Below, piece after piece: positions 7,180 to 16,959 of a stretch of 64,000 bases of DNA (the stretch's first letter is position 1; the number at the start of each line of letters is the position of its first letter). Position numbers and translations under genes: made by a program. The notes under the pieces were generated by a model that was not told the DNA's origin, ran no database searches, and saw only the letters and a list, made by a program, of their open reading frames with translations. The stretch covers positions 558,001 to 622,000 of the forward strand of contig CAXXRM010000002.1 of assembly GCA_963663135.2 (NCBI GenBank), read 5' to 3'. Source of the DNA: Io17-Chloro-G2 sp963663135 (GTDB lineage: Bacteria; Chloroflexota; Dehalococcoidia; Lucifugimonadales; UBA3495).

Positions 7180-9045
7180 ATGTACGTTATAGGCACCGCC
7201 GGACACGTAGACCACGGCAAGTCCACTTTGGTTAAAGCCCTCACCGACATCGATCCCGACCGGCTTCCCGAGGAGAAGGAACGGGAGATGACGGTGGACC
7301 TGGGCTTTGCCTGGATGACCCTGCCCAGCGGACGAGAGGTCAGCATCGTGGACGTTCCCGGCCACGAGCGGTTTATCAAGAACATGCTGGCCGGGGTTGG
7401 GGCAATCGATCTGGCCCTGTTGATAGTCGCCGCCGATGAAAGCGTAATGCCCCAAACCTGGGAGCACCTCGCGATCTTGGACCTGCTCCAGATAAACCGT
7501 GGTTTGGTGGTGGTGACCAAGACCGACCTGGTTGACGAGGAAATGGTGGACCTGGTCAAAGCCGAGGTCGAAGACGCGCTGGAGGGCACGGCGTTGCAAG
7601 GTTTTCCCATGGTCGGCGTGTCCGCCTACTCCGGGGACGGCCTAGACGAACTCAAAGAAGAGATAGACCGGATTTTGGACCAAACCCAATCCCGCTCCGA
7701 CTTGGGCCGCCCCAGGTTACCCGTGGACCGCTGTTTCTCCATAACTGGATTCGGCACTGTCGTCACCGGGACCCTGATAGACGGCGCGTTGGCCGTAGGA
7801 CAAGAGGTTGAGTTGGTCGGCTCCAGGCAGAAGGCCCGGATCCGAGGTCTGCAAAGCCACAAGAGCCGGGTGGACCAGTCGCAACCGGGGGTGAGGCTGG
7901 CGGTCAACCTGTCAGGGATTGCCCGCGACCAAGTGCCCCGGGGCGAGGTTTTGACCACCTCCGGGTGGCTGCGCCCCACGCAGAGGCTGGATGCCCGAAT
8001 CAGGATGGTCAAGGGGGCTCCTCATCCACTGCGGCACAATCAGGGAGTGTCCTTCCACCTGTTTACCAGCGAGTCCAACGCCCGGGTGAGGCTGCTGGAC
8101 GCCGACCGCCTGGTTCCTGGGTCCGAAGGCTGGGCCCAAATTCTTCTGAACGAGCCAATGCCCGCCCTCAAAGGCGATTTCTTCATCATTCGTTCCGCGG
8201 AAGACACCTTGGGCGGCGGCCAGGTTGTGGACCCTGCACCCCGGCGCCGTCACCGCCGGTTCAACCCGGAAGTGGTCGAGCGGTTGATGATGCTCGATCA
8301 AGGCACCGGTGAAGACGTGCTGCTGACCGTGGCAGAGCAATGGGGCCCTTGCAACCTCGCCACCCTTTCCCAACGGTCGAACCTCCCGGCTCCGGAAGTC
8401 CTGGAGCGGACCGCCATCCTGGCCGGGCAAGAGCAGGTTGTGGTCATGGGCGAACTGGGAACAGATACTGACGCGGTGGTTTTTTCAGCGCAAGGCTGGA
8501 ACGTGCTCCGGAACAAACTGGACATAGCGCTGCAAACGTACCACGCCCAGTACCCCCTGCGCCGGGGGACGCCGGTGCAGGAAATCAGGAACCGCTTGGG
8601 CCTGTCCCTATCGGTCCACCAGAAGGTTGTGGCCCGTTTGTCGCGGGAGGACCGGTTGGTGGAGGACGGCCCCTACTTGAGGGCCACAAGCCACCAGGTG
8701 ATGCTGAACTCCCGCCAGGAAAAAGAGGCAGCCGACTACCTGGCAGCCCTGGACCGGGAACCCTACGCCCCGCCAACCGAAAACCCGGTTGACTCGGAAC
8801 TGCTCGCGATGCTGGCAGACCAGGGTAAGGTGGTCAAGGTCAACGACTCCATCGTTTTCTCCGCGTCGGCCTACCAGGACATGATGGGCAAAATCACGGC
8901 CCACCTACAGTCTGAGGGGAGCATCACGGTCGCCCAAACCAGGACCATGTTCAACACCAGCCGGAAATATGCGCTCCCACTCCTGGAATACTTGGACCAG
9001 CAGCAGGTAACCCGTCGGGTTGGGGATGAGCGGGTGTTGAGGTAG
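7180..9045 (+). CDS. selB: Selenocysteine-specific elongation factor SelB
   Basis: A 621-residue translational GTPase. The G1 motif GHVDHGKS sits at residues 7-14, G3 DVPGHERF near 60-67 and G4 TKTD near 114-117; the N-terminus MYVIGTAGHVDHGKSTLVK is typical of SelB. After the G and beta-barrel domains comes a long C-terminal part with winged-helix repeats, the region that binds the SECIS hairpin in SelB. I place the start at ATG 7180, not the earlier in-frame start at 7108, because it gives the exact family N-terminus and follows an AAAGGAAA site. SelB brings Sec-tRNA to in-frame UGA codons; two candidate targets are in this window (26626-26907 and 59687-60325). selA, selD and tRNA-Sec were not found here. 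Confidence 0.93.
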   Translation: MYVIGTAGHVDHGKSTLVKALTDIDPDRLPEEKEREMTVDLGFAWMTLPSGREVSIVDVPGHERFIKNMLAGVGAIDLALLIVAADESVMPQTWEHLAILDLLQINRGLVVVTKTDLVDEEMVDLVKAEVEDALEGTALQGFPMVGVSAYSGDGLDELKEEIDRILDQTQSRSDLGRPRLPVDRCFSITGFGTVVTGTLIDGALAVGQEVELVGSRQKARIRGLQSHKSRVDQSQPGVRLAVNLSGIARDQVPRGEVLTTSGWLRPTQRLDARIRMVKGAPHPLRHNQGVSFHLFTSESNARVRLLDADRLVPGSEGWAQILLNEPMPALKGDFFIIRSAEDTLGGGQVVDPAPRRRHRRFNPEVVERLMMLDQGTGEDVLLTVAEQWGPCNLATLSQRSNLPAPEVLERTAILAGQEQVVVMGELGTDTDAVVFSAQGWNVLRNKLDIALQTYHAQYPLRRGTPVQEIRNRLGLSLSVHQKVVARLSREDRLVEDGPYLRATSHQVMLNSRQEKEAADYLAALDREPYAPPTENPVDSELLAMLADQGKVVKVNDSIVFSASAYQDMMGKITAHLQSEGSITVAQTRTMFNTSRKYALPLLEYLDQQQVTRRVGDERVLR

Positions 9046-9051
9046 AGTGTC

Positions 9052-10271
9052 ATGCCGTTGGACCTGGGTGAAACAGTCCTTCAGTTGGAGCAGGCCGTCC
9101 GCCGGCTAGGCGGGTCGCGGGAGGACACCCGGCAGCGCCTTCTAGCCCTCATTGCCGCGGCAGGAGGGGTTAAGCTCTCAACGGCCCAACGGAAGACCCG
9201 ATATTCTCCGGAAATACCATTTCTCGCCGCACAAGCGGAGGGTCAACTGCTGGGGGAGAGCCCTCCCGGAGACTTACCATCCGATTGGACCGTCTCGGCG
9301 GTCGACGGTTCCCACATCGACGTGGACCGCCATATGCCTATCAGGTGCTACTTGGTGAACCTGGGGAGGCTGCTCCATCACCTAAGGCTCCCAGCCTGAT
9401 GCCAAATTTTTCAGCCAACCCCACATGGCATGGGAACAGGAGGAGTTGTTCCTCCCCGACCCCGGCGGGCCCGGCGGGCCCGCCCACGAGGAACCCATTA
9501 CCGGCCCCCTAATGGGAATGCTCCGGACGGTGCAGGAACTGGAAAGGCTGGCGCAGGCGGCCCGGGACTGTCCCCCGGAACACTCGGCCTTGGCCTTGGT
9601 GGACGGGTCCCTGGTGCTTTGGGGCTTGTCGGGACAGGGATTCCGGCCCTTCGTCAGGGACGCCATCATCCGGGACTCGTTGCTGGTTGCCCTGGACCGG
9701 ATTCAGGAATTGGCCCAAAGCCGCCAGCTACCCCTGGAGGCTTACGTGTCCCTGCCCCGCAGCGCCGAAGTGGTCAACGCCGTCAGGCTGGGTTTGTGCC
9801 CTCACGCCTCCAGGTATGCCGCCAATCCTGCGGAAACCGCCGGTCGGTGCAAGACCCGTGCAACCTGGCCAACGGGTTTCTGGACCGGGACCTGTTCCAG
9901 GAGACGCTAAACCCTCGCTGGCGCTCTCCGACCTACCTCACCAACTCCTCAGTTCCCAGGGAATACTACACCGAGCGGCACCAAGTGTATTTTACCACCT
10001 CAACACCGGAGACGAAATCGCCCGGGTTGAGGTGCCGAGGTGGGTTGCCGAGGATGAAGGATCGCTGGCCCTGGGCCATACCCTAATCCTGGACCAGTGC
10101 CAACGGGGCCGGGGCTATCCGGTCGCCATCTCCGAAGCGCACGAGCAAGCCGTAGTAGATGGCCGGGACCGGCAGACCTTTAAGGAGTTGGTGTCCCAGT
10201 CCCTGGAACGAGCCGATTTTTCGGCATACACGTCGGGGAAAGAGCGCTCTAAACGTACTCCTTGGTTATGA
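9052..10271 (+). pseudogene. nurA: NurA-type nuclease gene with several frameshifts
   Basis: Pieces of one NurA-domain protein are spread over three frames. The N-terminus (9052-~9365) has the NurA acidic motif VSAVDGSHIDVDRH. The middle (~9385-9840) reads in another frame with SALALVDGSLVLW, the second acidic motif. A short part around 9850-9990 reads in the first frame again (DRDLFQETLNP, YYTERHQVYF). The C-terminal part (to 10271) reads in the third frame with GDEIARVEVPRWVAED, ISEAHEQAVVDGRDR and the terminal RSKRTPWL. At least three indels are needed to restore it. NurA acts with HerA in DNA end processing; no herA is adjacent. It starts six bases after selB. It is either a real pseudogene or a stretch with sequence errors. 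Confidence 0.75.
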
Positions 10272-10353
10272 CGGAAATGCCTCCGCAGAACTGGGGAATT
10301 GGTCCAGACCGGAGTCTGTCACTGGCTGATTTTGGGCCGGTAGGCTGCCCAAG

Positions 10354-11583
10354 TTAACCGCCCGATTCCAAATACTCCAAAAACTCTTCGTAACTACCAA
10401 AACCGGCGGCAGTCCTCAGGAAGTCCCCCAGGGAGTCGCTGCTCTGCCGCAACCCCCTCAGCTGGTCATCTATGGGACTGATGGAACCGGGGTCAGTAGC
10501 GTAAGACTCGCGAAAGGCGAAGAATGCCTGGTTGATTTTGCGAATGCGATAGCCTCGATTTACCAACAATTGGCGGCGATTTTCCATGTAGGCTTCCGCC
10601 TCCAATATCTCTCCCCGGGCCAACAACTGCTCAGTCTGGAGACGGGTTTCTCTAATCGCTTTAGCCGCGTCGAAACCTGCCGGTGGTCGGTTGGGCTCCG
10701 GTCTCCCCGCCGGCGTCTCCTCGGGCACAGTCGCCTCGGCCATAGCGGCGTAGGCCGTGGCGCCCAACTCGGCCCCGCCCAGGGTTGCCGCCGTCTCATT
10801 GAGGGTCGTCATTTCGGGACTGTCCCAAAATCCACGTCCCAACGGCCTGAAAAAGAACCAGTGGTGCAGCCATTCATGCGCGACTACTTCCAAAGCCCTG
10901 GGCAAGTCGACGGAGTCGGGGATGTTGCTTGGATAGGTGGCAATTCCGCCGATTTCCACCACCAGGGCCGACAGGTTTTCGCTCTCGAACACCTGTTGTT
11001 CCAACGCCTCCTTTTCCTCCCTGGTCATACCAGGTTTCAGAACAACGGTCTGTTGACGGAATATGCGGTCCCGTGGGGAGAGGACCAATACCCCTGGAGG
11101 GCTGGAAAAATGAACGTCCACGGGAGGAAACACCAGCCCGGGCCAAATCTGGAGTCCCTCGTCGACCAGGATGGCGCTTATCTCCGATTCCACCGTTTGT
11201 TCCACTTCCGCCCGCATGGCCCGGCGCTGGTCCTTGATGCGCTGGACTTGAACGGCGAGGGGCCGCGCCACAGGATTAGCAGCGCCTGCGGGCTGCGGTT
11301 GAGACTCTAATCGTCGCAATTCCCGGCCCAAGTCAAAATACTCTCGAGCCTGGTTTCGCCGCTCCTCTATGGCCTGCATACCGGACCAAGGAAGCACGTA
11401 ATTGGCCAGGTGGGTCCACTTGTCCGGAAGGTGAGAAACCTCCCAGGTCATTACGTTATGCCGGTAGGGCACCAGCGCCAATTCGAGGGAAGTGGGCCGG
11501 TAATCGCCGCTGCCGCATATCAACAACAGCAACCCAAAGAACCCCGACAAAAATGCGGCTCGAACTCGTTTGGGCATGGTCAT
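10354..11583 (-). CDS. Membrane-anchored protein with HExxH motif, putative metallopeptidase
   Basis: A 409-residue protein with an N-terminal hydrophobic segment (about residues 8-23), then a helical region and a conserved-looking core. The zinc-binding motif HEWLHH begins at H236 (H236, E237, H240), preceded by PRALEVVA. An acidic LNETAAT segment (E263) about 23 residues later could give the third metal ligand, as in gluzincin-type enzymes. I do not recognise the family by name. It is convergent with the nurA remnant and 44 bases after the FAD oxidoreductase on the same strand. Peptidase activity is inferred from the motif alone. Confidence 0.6.
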   Translation of the reverse strand: MTMPKRVRAAFLSGFFGLLLLICGSGDYRPTSLELALVPYRHNVMTWEVSHLPDKWTHLANYVLPWSGMQAIEERRNQAREYFDLGRELRRLESQPQPAGAANPVARPLAVQVQRIKDQRRAMRAEVEQTVESEISAILVDEGLQIWPGLVFPPVDVHFSSPPGVLVLSPRDRIFRQQTVVLKPGMTREEKEALEQQVFESENLSALVVEIGGIATYPSNIPDSVDLPRALEVVAHEWLHHWFFFRPLGRGFWDSPEMTTLNETAATLGGAELGATAYAAMAEATVPEETPAGRPEPNRPPAGFDAAKAIRETRLQTEQLLARGEILEAEAYMENRRQLLVNRGYRIRKINQAFFAFRESYATDPGSISPIDDQLRGLRQSSDSLGDFLRTAAGFGSYEEFLEYLESGG

Positions 11584-11627
11584 ACCGGCTTGAGCCCGGT
11601 TGGACGCAGCTATACAGCGGAGGCCGG

Positions 11628-12803
11628 TCAGGCGAGCACGCGATAGCGGTAGCTGGACGAAAGCAGATCGCCCTGTTCGAAACGGTCGAAACGCAAGGGA
11701 CTAATGTCTACGGAGGAGGCTTGACCCTGGGTAATCAACTCCGCCATGGCCAGCCCGATCATCGGCGAAAGCTTGAACCCATGGCCGCTGAAACCGATGG
11801 CGCAATACAGTCCGTCAATGCCCGGCACCCGGCCCAGGATGGGGTGCCAGTCGGGCGTGGTGGTGAACAAGCCGCTCCAGCCGCCCCGGAAGTAGGAATC
11901 GCTCATGGCCGGCATGCGGCGGGCCAGCTTCTCCAGGGTTCCGGCCACTCCGTCCATGTCCACGCCCTCGTTGTAGTCATCCACCTCCGCGTCCTCTTCG
12001 CCAAATCCCACCAGCGTCATGGATGAACCTTCGGGTCTGAAGGAGAATGATTGGGCTATGTCTCCAACGGTGGGATGGTGAGGAATCCGGTCCAACGGCC
12101 GGGTCAACGTCGCCACTTGATGCCTTACGGGGGCCAGGGGCACGTCCACGCCGATGCCGGCCAGTTGACGCCGCGACCAGGGGCCGGCGGCAACCACCGC
12201 CACCGGCGTTTCCACCCGTCCCTGGGAAGACAGCACAGCCCGCACCTTGCCGCCGGCTACCTCGATGCCGGTGGCCGAGTTTCTCATTTGGATTTCTGCC
12301 CCCATTTCCCTGGCCTGCGCGGCGTAGGACGTAGTCACCATGTAGGGATCGGCATAGCCCGACTTGGGCTCCCAGGCAAACCCTTCCTCATCATCCACAT
12401 CCAACATCGGCGCCAACCGGCGTACATCGTCAGCGGTGACCAGTCCGGTGGCGATGCCAAGCTCCTGTTGCATAGCCACGTTGCGCCGCAGCCCGGTCCG
12501 GTCAATGGGTTCGACAATGACCAGGTATCCGGTTTCCACGAATCCCGAAGATCCGCCCACTATAGAATCGAAGTTGGTGAAAACCTTGAGGCTTTCCCAG
12601 GCCATGGTGGCAGTGACCGGGTTGGAATAGTGCATCCTACAAATTGCCTGGGAGCGGCCGGTGGAGCCCGAACCCAGGACATCCCGCTCCAGCAACACCG
12701 AGTTGGCAACCCCCAACTGGGCCAGATAGTAGAGGATGCTGCAACCCATCACCCCGCCGCCAATAACAACCGCATCAGCAGTATTTCTCCCAGAATTTTG
12801 CAT
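11628..12803 (-). CDS. FAD-dependent oxidoreductase, DAO/glycine-sarcosine oxidase type
   Basis: A 391-residue flavoprotein of the D-amino-acid oxidase superfamily. The dinucleotide-binding motif VVIGGGVMGCS lies at about residues 11-21, followed by the acidic end of the second strand in VLLERD. The C-terminal end has the family segment GLYCAIGFSGHGFKLSP. Members oxidise secondary or tertiary amino groups such as those of sarcosine, dimethylglycine or glycine; the substrate here is unknown. I place the start at complement(12803) because GGAGG sits correctly upstream (GGAGGTTGC); the frame extends 55 codons further upstream without homologous content. Confidence 0.85.
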   Translation of the reverse strand: MQNSGRNTADAVVIGGGVMGCSILYYLAQLGVANSVLLERDVLGSGSTGRSQAICRMHYSNPVTATMAWESLKVFTNFDSIVGGSSGFVETGYLVIVEPIDRTGLRRNVAMQQELGIATGLVTADDVRRLAPMLDVDDEEGFAWEPKSGYADPYMVTTSYAAQAREMGAEIQMRNSATGIEVAGGKVRAVLSSQGRVETPVAVVAAGPWSRRQLAGIGVDVPLAPVRHQVATLTRPLDRIPHHPTVGDIAQSFSFRPEGSSMTLVGFGEEDAEVDDYNEGVDMDGVAGTLEKLARRMPAMSDSYFRGGWSGLFTTTPDWHPILGRVPGIDGLYCAIGFSGHGFKLSPMIGLAMAELITQGQASSVDISPLRFDRFEQGDLLSSSYRYRVLA

Positions 12804-13510
12804 CGAAAAGCAACCTCCAGACGCCGGGTCAGGCCTTGCCGCGCCGCCGGTCCACCAAAATCGCTCCCGCCCCAAAAGACCCACCCCAGGATATCCACCC
12901 AAAATATACAGGATACCGCCAAATTTCAGAAACCCTGCGACTCCGGCCGCGCCAAGGGACGCCCACATGCGCCAACAAGCAACTGCTCAGACAAGGAAGG
13001 CGCCGGTTTGGCTGGGATGCAGTGGACGGGGTGATCACCCCAGACCAGCTGGGGATAATTGTAGAAATACATCATGGTAGGGTGACGCAAAGCTGACCTT
13101 CACAGTAGTCTACAATCAAAACACCCCCGCAACTGCTGTACTTGCGCCGCGAAGTGGGTGTGCTCCCGCCGCCTACCGGCAGGGGAGGGCCCGAGGCGCC
13201 CTGCGTGCTTGACGGTAAAGGTACCCGCAACACCAACCCAACGTCCCATTCTCAAGCTGTCTGGCATCCACCGCTCTTTCCCAGACTTTAGCTGCACTAC
13301 TAGCCGTCCCTGCCCCTTCGGCTAAACCACGGATTTGGGAGCCGAGTCTCTGGCTTCCCTTCAAATATACTGACGAACCGTAACTTGCCATTTCTATGCT
13401 TAACATCAATAGTTTTCGTCGTATCTCGTACTAAATCGCAGCATTGACGCCCTCAGCACATAGTAATAGAGTCCGAGAGTTCTCAAAGTTCGTTTGTACG
13501 GGGGTGCTCT
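12804..13510. other. Long intergenic region between divergent genes
   Basis: About 700 bases between the divergent FAD oxidoreductase and VOC genes. Open frames here are short, overlap on several strands and show no family features. I see no tRNA, repeat pair or clear promoter, though promoters for both genes should be located here. Confidence 0.55.
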
Positions 13511-14230
13511 ATGGCTACTTTACGGCATGTGGCCTTTTGGGCGAAGGACGCTCAAAGGATGTACGACTTTTACCGGCAGGTCTTTGGTATCGAGCAGGTA
13601 CGGTCAAGTCCCAATGGCAAATCCATCCACGTCATCGACGGTTTGTTCAACTTGGCGTTCCTGGGCGGCAGCGGCGCCAGCAACCCGGACCGGGTATACG
13701 GGATTAACCACGCCGGATTCACGGTGGACAGCCTGGATGAGATTATGAGCCGGCTGGACGAGAACCTATACCGATGGAAGGACGAATCCACCGGCAAGCC
13801 GACCGAGTGGTCGTTCTACGATCCCGTGGGCAATCACATAAACATCGCGGAAAGGGGATACCTGTGCGGTGGACGCGAGGAGCCGCGTATGCCCGGCATC
13901 CGTCACGTGGTGTACCAGGTGGACGAGCCGAAGTACCTGGCAGATTTCTATCAGAAGACGTTCGACCTGGTTCCGGTACAGGTAAACGAGGACGATGGGT
14001 CCGTGGTCCTGACCGATGGGGACGTCACCATGGCCTTTAAGAGGCTGAAGTCCATCGGCCGCACGGGCATCCAGCATATCGGGATAAGGGTAGACGACTG
14101 GGAGGAAGCGCAGGACCGGTTCAAACAGGTTGGCCGTGAGCTGCCGGACCTGGCGCCGGGACAGAAGGAAGCCCGAGTGGAAGACCCTGAGGGGAATCTG
14201 TTCAGCGTCTCCCCGGTTGGCTGGGTTTAA
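13511..14230 (+). CDS. Two-domain VOC (glyoxalase/dioxygenase-fold) protein
   Basis: A 239-residue protein made of two VOC modules. The first (residues 1-~118) starts LRHVAFWAKDAQRMYDFYRQ and ends with WSFYDPVGNHINIAER; the second (~125-239) starts IRHVVYQVDEPKYLADFYQK and ends with ARVEDPEGNLFSV. The metal ligands expected in VOC proteins are plausible at H6 and at the E in NIAE. The fold occurs in glyoxalases, extradiol dioxygenases and fosfomycin-resistance proteins; which reaction applies cannot be told. ATG 13511 is supported by the domain start. No operon partner is visible. Confidence 0.8.
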   Translation: MATLRHVAFWAKDAQRMYDFYRQVFGIEQVRSSPNGKSIHVIDGLFNLAFLGGSGASNPDRVYGINHAGFTVDSLDEIMSRLDENLYRWKDESTGKPTEWSFYDPVGNHINIAERGYLCGGREEPRMPGIRHVVYQVDEPKYLADFYQKTFDLVPVQVNEDDGSVVLTDGDVTMAFKRLKSIGRTGIQHIGIRVDDWEEAQDRFKQVGRELPDLAPGQKEARVEDPEGNLFSVSPVGWV

Positions 14231-14715
14231 GTCTTATCGTAGACGGCCTGTGGGTTTCGCTCTCAATTGTTGACTGGAGTCCGTAGACAACTAGAACGAG
14301 ACCCAAGGCTACCACGCCATTAACTAAACCAGAGGCTACCTACATCGTCATAGGGTAAACGACCTGAATCTAGGCCACTTACGGCGGTTTTGGTAGGTCT
14401 GCGTTCCCAATTGACCTGGAGCGCCCGGTTCCATTGGCGAAACGCCGGTATTACCGCCGGCGTTTGCGTCGCGGGATTAGATGCTCCTGTCGTTGGCGAT
14501 GCCGGCGCATAGTAGCCGTGTTCTCATCCTGTCGCGACCCTATCGTGACGATCCCCAATAGTTGACGCACGGAATCCCGAATCTCGGTCATGCTGTCGAT
14601 TTGTTGGTTGGACCCACGCCACGAAAAGGATCCATTGGCAGAACGGCCTGCGCCAACAATGTGGACCATGATTGCAACAAACATCAAAGAAACGTACATC
14701 CAAGGAACGTAATCC
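14231..14715. other. Intergenic region
   Basis: A 485-base stretch before the LLM oxidoreductase. A minus-strand frame (14451-14717) could encode a small protein with one hydrophobic segment, but its start would overlap the LLM gene's start codon and I do not support it. No repeats or RNA genes recognised. Confidence 0.5.
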
Positions 14716-15837
14716 ATGAAGGCATCCCTCTTTGCCCAAATGGGGTATTCCGAGAGGCACAAATTTCCCGCCACTTGGCCGGTGCCGCCCAGCTATCATG
14801 ATCCGACGGTGACCATGCAGAGCTACGAAGACGGCATGGAAGAGTGTGAACTCGCCGAAGAACTGGGTTTCGACTGGATTAGCACCTCCGAGCATCACTA
14901 CTCGGGCAACAGGCTAACGCCGAACCCGGTGGTCATGGCCGCGGCCGTGGCCCAGCGATGTAAGAGAGTAAAGATCGCCCTGTTGGGCCAATTGCTTCAG
15001 CATCACAATCCCATCCGGTGCGCCGAGGAGGTTGGGATGTTGGACAACCTGACCGGCGGCCGCGTGATAATGTCGTTTTTGAGGGGCCTCGCCAGCGAAG
15101 ATATTCCCTACACGATGAACCCCGCGGAAGGGCGCGGTAGGCTTTTTGAAGGAATGGACCTGGTGCAAAAGGCGCTGACCGAGCCTCAGCCCTTTGCCTG
15201 GGAGGGCCGCTACTATCACTACCGTACCGTGTCGGTGTGTCCCCAGCCGGTACAGAAGCCTATGCCTCCGATCATAGTGGCGACCAGGAGCGAAGACGCT
15301 GTTAGGTACGCCGCCTCCCATAAGCTAGGGCTCGCCATTTCCTACGATCCGGTAGACCAAGTGGCCAAGATTGTCGAAAAGTACCGTGAATGGTGCCAGG
15401 AGGCCGGTTGGCAACCTACACCCGACCAAATCGTCTACCGCGCCAGTATTTTGCTGGGAGAAACAGATCAAGCGGCCGAAGATCGGTTGGATGAGCTAAA
15501 AGCCGGGGGACTGGGGGACCGTGGAATGGACCTGCGCGCCAACGTAACCAGGGCAGTATTCGCGGCGCGGGACGGCAAGGAGTTTGACCGGCGGACCCGG
15601 GAAGCTCCCGCAGCGGGCTCCCAGGGAGCCTACCAGGCAGTTCAGGCCAGGCGAGGGCTGCTCACCTTTGTGGGCGGTCCTGATACCGTCGCGGGGCAGT
15701 TGAAAGAGTTTCACGACCAGTGCGGCGTAGGAGTGGTGGACCTGGGATTTCAACAATCCGGCACTAACCATGAGGAAGTCATGAAAGAGATCGACCTGTT
15801 TGGCCGGGAAGTCCTTCCACGCATGCGGGAATTTTAG
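14716..15837 (+). CDS. LLM-class flavin-dependent oxidoreductase
   Basis: A 373-residue luciferase-like monooxygenase fold protein. Landmarks are EDGMEECELAEELGFDWIST followed by SEHHYSG, VKIALLGQLLQHHNPIRCAEE and DNLTGGRVIM, all typical of bacterial LLM proteins that use FMNH2 or F420. The substrate is unknown; members of this subgroup oxidise xenobiotics and organosulfur compounds. Start ATG 14716 matches the usual MKxSLFxQMxY opening. The alpha/beta hydrolase gene follows after 39 bases in the same direction, so the two probably work together in one catabolic step series. Confidence 0.87.
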   Translation: MKASLFAQMGYSERHKFPATWPVPPSYHDPTVTMQSYEDGMEECELAEELGFDWISTSEHHYSGNRLTPNPVVMAAAVAQRCKRVKIALLGQLLQHHNPIRCAEEVGMLDNLTGGRVIMSFLRGLASEDIPYTMNPAEGRGRLFEGMDLVQKALTEPQPFAWEGRYYHYRTVSVCPQPVQKPMPPIIVATRSEDAVRYAASHKLGLAISYDPVDQVAKIVEKYREWCQEAGWQPTPDQIVYRASILLGETDQAAEDRLDELKAGGLGDRGMDLRANVTRAVFAARDGKEFDRRTREAPAAGSQGAYQAVQARRGLLTFVGGPDTVAGQLKEFHDQCGVGVVDLGFQQSGTNHEEVMKEIDLFGREVLPRMREF

Positions 15838-15876
15838 CAATACCTGACTCCGCAGAAAGCAACGAGGAAGATATCG

Positions 15877-16680
15877 ATGGCGGCAACCCAACGGGCGCCA
15901 GCACAATTTAAAGAGGGCCACCTCGAGGTGGACGGGTTCCAAATTCGCTACTGGGAAGCGGGAGACGGTGACTCCATCATTATGCTGGGCGCGATGCCGT
16001 GGGGGCTGACGCACCTGCACCACACGCTGGCCACGGCCGGCCGTGTCATCGCCTTTGAAATCCCGGGGTTGGGCCAATCGCCGGTCAATGACCGGTCCAC
16101 GTCCCTCAAGGAGTTGGCGGATACTATGGCCCGGGCCACCGCCATGGTAGAGCCGTCAGGGCATACCCTCATCGGAGAGTCGTTCGGCGCTAATGTCGCC
16201 CTTTGGCAGGCAATCCAAAGTCAAAACAACGTAGAAGCGCTGATTTTGATTTCGCCCTCAGCCATTCTGCCATCGGGGCGTTTCATGGCGGCGACACCAG
16301 GCGAAATGCCCTCGCTCCTTTTTGCCCACCCGGAAAATAGGCACAAACTTCCCCAGCTGGACCCCGTTGTGATCACCAAGGAGCAGCAGTTGGCCCAGCG
16401 CCTAAAGGCGGAGACTCACGACTCTGAAGCGGCGAACAGGCTTGGCGAGATTCAATGCCCGACTTTGGTGGTTTTCGGCCTAGAGGACAAGATCGCAGCC
16501 AAGGAGTCGGCCAGCGTCTACCGGGAGAAGATCCCAAATTGCAACGTATCCATCGTTTATGATGCGGGGCACGCTATCATTGCCGACCGGCCCGAAGCCC
16601 TCGCCAGCGTGGTTTCCGATTTTGTGGAGCGACGTGAGACGTTCATCGTGGGACGCCAGAGTGGCCTCGTTAACCCTTAA
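15877..16680 (+). CDS. Alpha/beta hydrolase
   Basis: A 267-residue alpha/beta hydrolase. The nucleophile elbow GESFGA places the serine at residue 102, the acid is likely D204 in FGLEDK, and the base is H232 in DAGHAI, the standard order and spacing. The oxyanion-side GAMPWG replaces the common HGxP segment. It follows the LLM oxidoreductase closely and may hydrolyse the product of that enzyme. The start ATG has a GAGGAAG ribosome site. Substrate specificity cannot be inferred. Confidence 0.83.
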   Translation: MAATQRAPAQFKEGHLEVDGFQIRYWEAGDGDSIIMLGAMPWGLTHLHHTLATAGRVIAFEIPGLGQSPVNDRSTSLKELADTMARATAMVEPSGHTLIGESFGANVALWQAIQSQNNVEALILISPSAILPSGRFMAATPGEMPSLLFAHPENRHKLPQLDPVVITKEQQLAQRLKAETHDSEAANRLGEIQCPTLVVFGLEDKIAAKESASVYREKIPNCNVSIVYDAGHAIIADRPEALASVVSDFVERRETFIVGRQSGLVNP

Positions 16681-16959
16681 ACGGCTTTGAAAGTTGCGCC
16701 AACATTGCGGTTGGGGCCCCCGTGGAGCGAGGCAGCGGCGGTATCGGTTCCGTTGACATGATAGCCCGGGAAACTACATATTCGCTAGATTCCGCTGAAA
16801 GTTTGGTGAGTGTGAGCACAGGCCACAAACTGCCGGCGATTGTCGGTAGTTGTGGACTTAATGATTGGCAGAATTCGTAATAGGGTTAGAGACTTGGAGC
16901 CACGATTCCGAGACACAATACTCTGGTCAAGGGGCGCCTAAATGCAGGTCCACCATTAG

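Noticed and set aside
12051..13034. 327-codon plus-strand frame
   Set aside because: Antisense to the FAD oxidoreductase with clear motifs.
14451..14717. Possible small membrane protein on the minus strand
   Set aside because: Its start codon would overlap the start of the LLM gene, there is no good ribosome site, and the sequence is not recognised.
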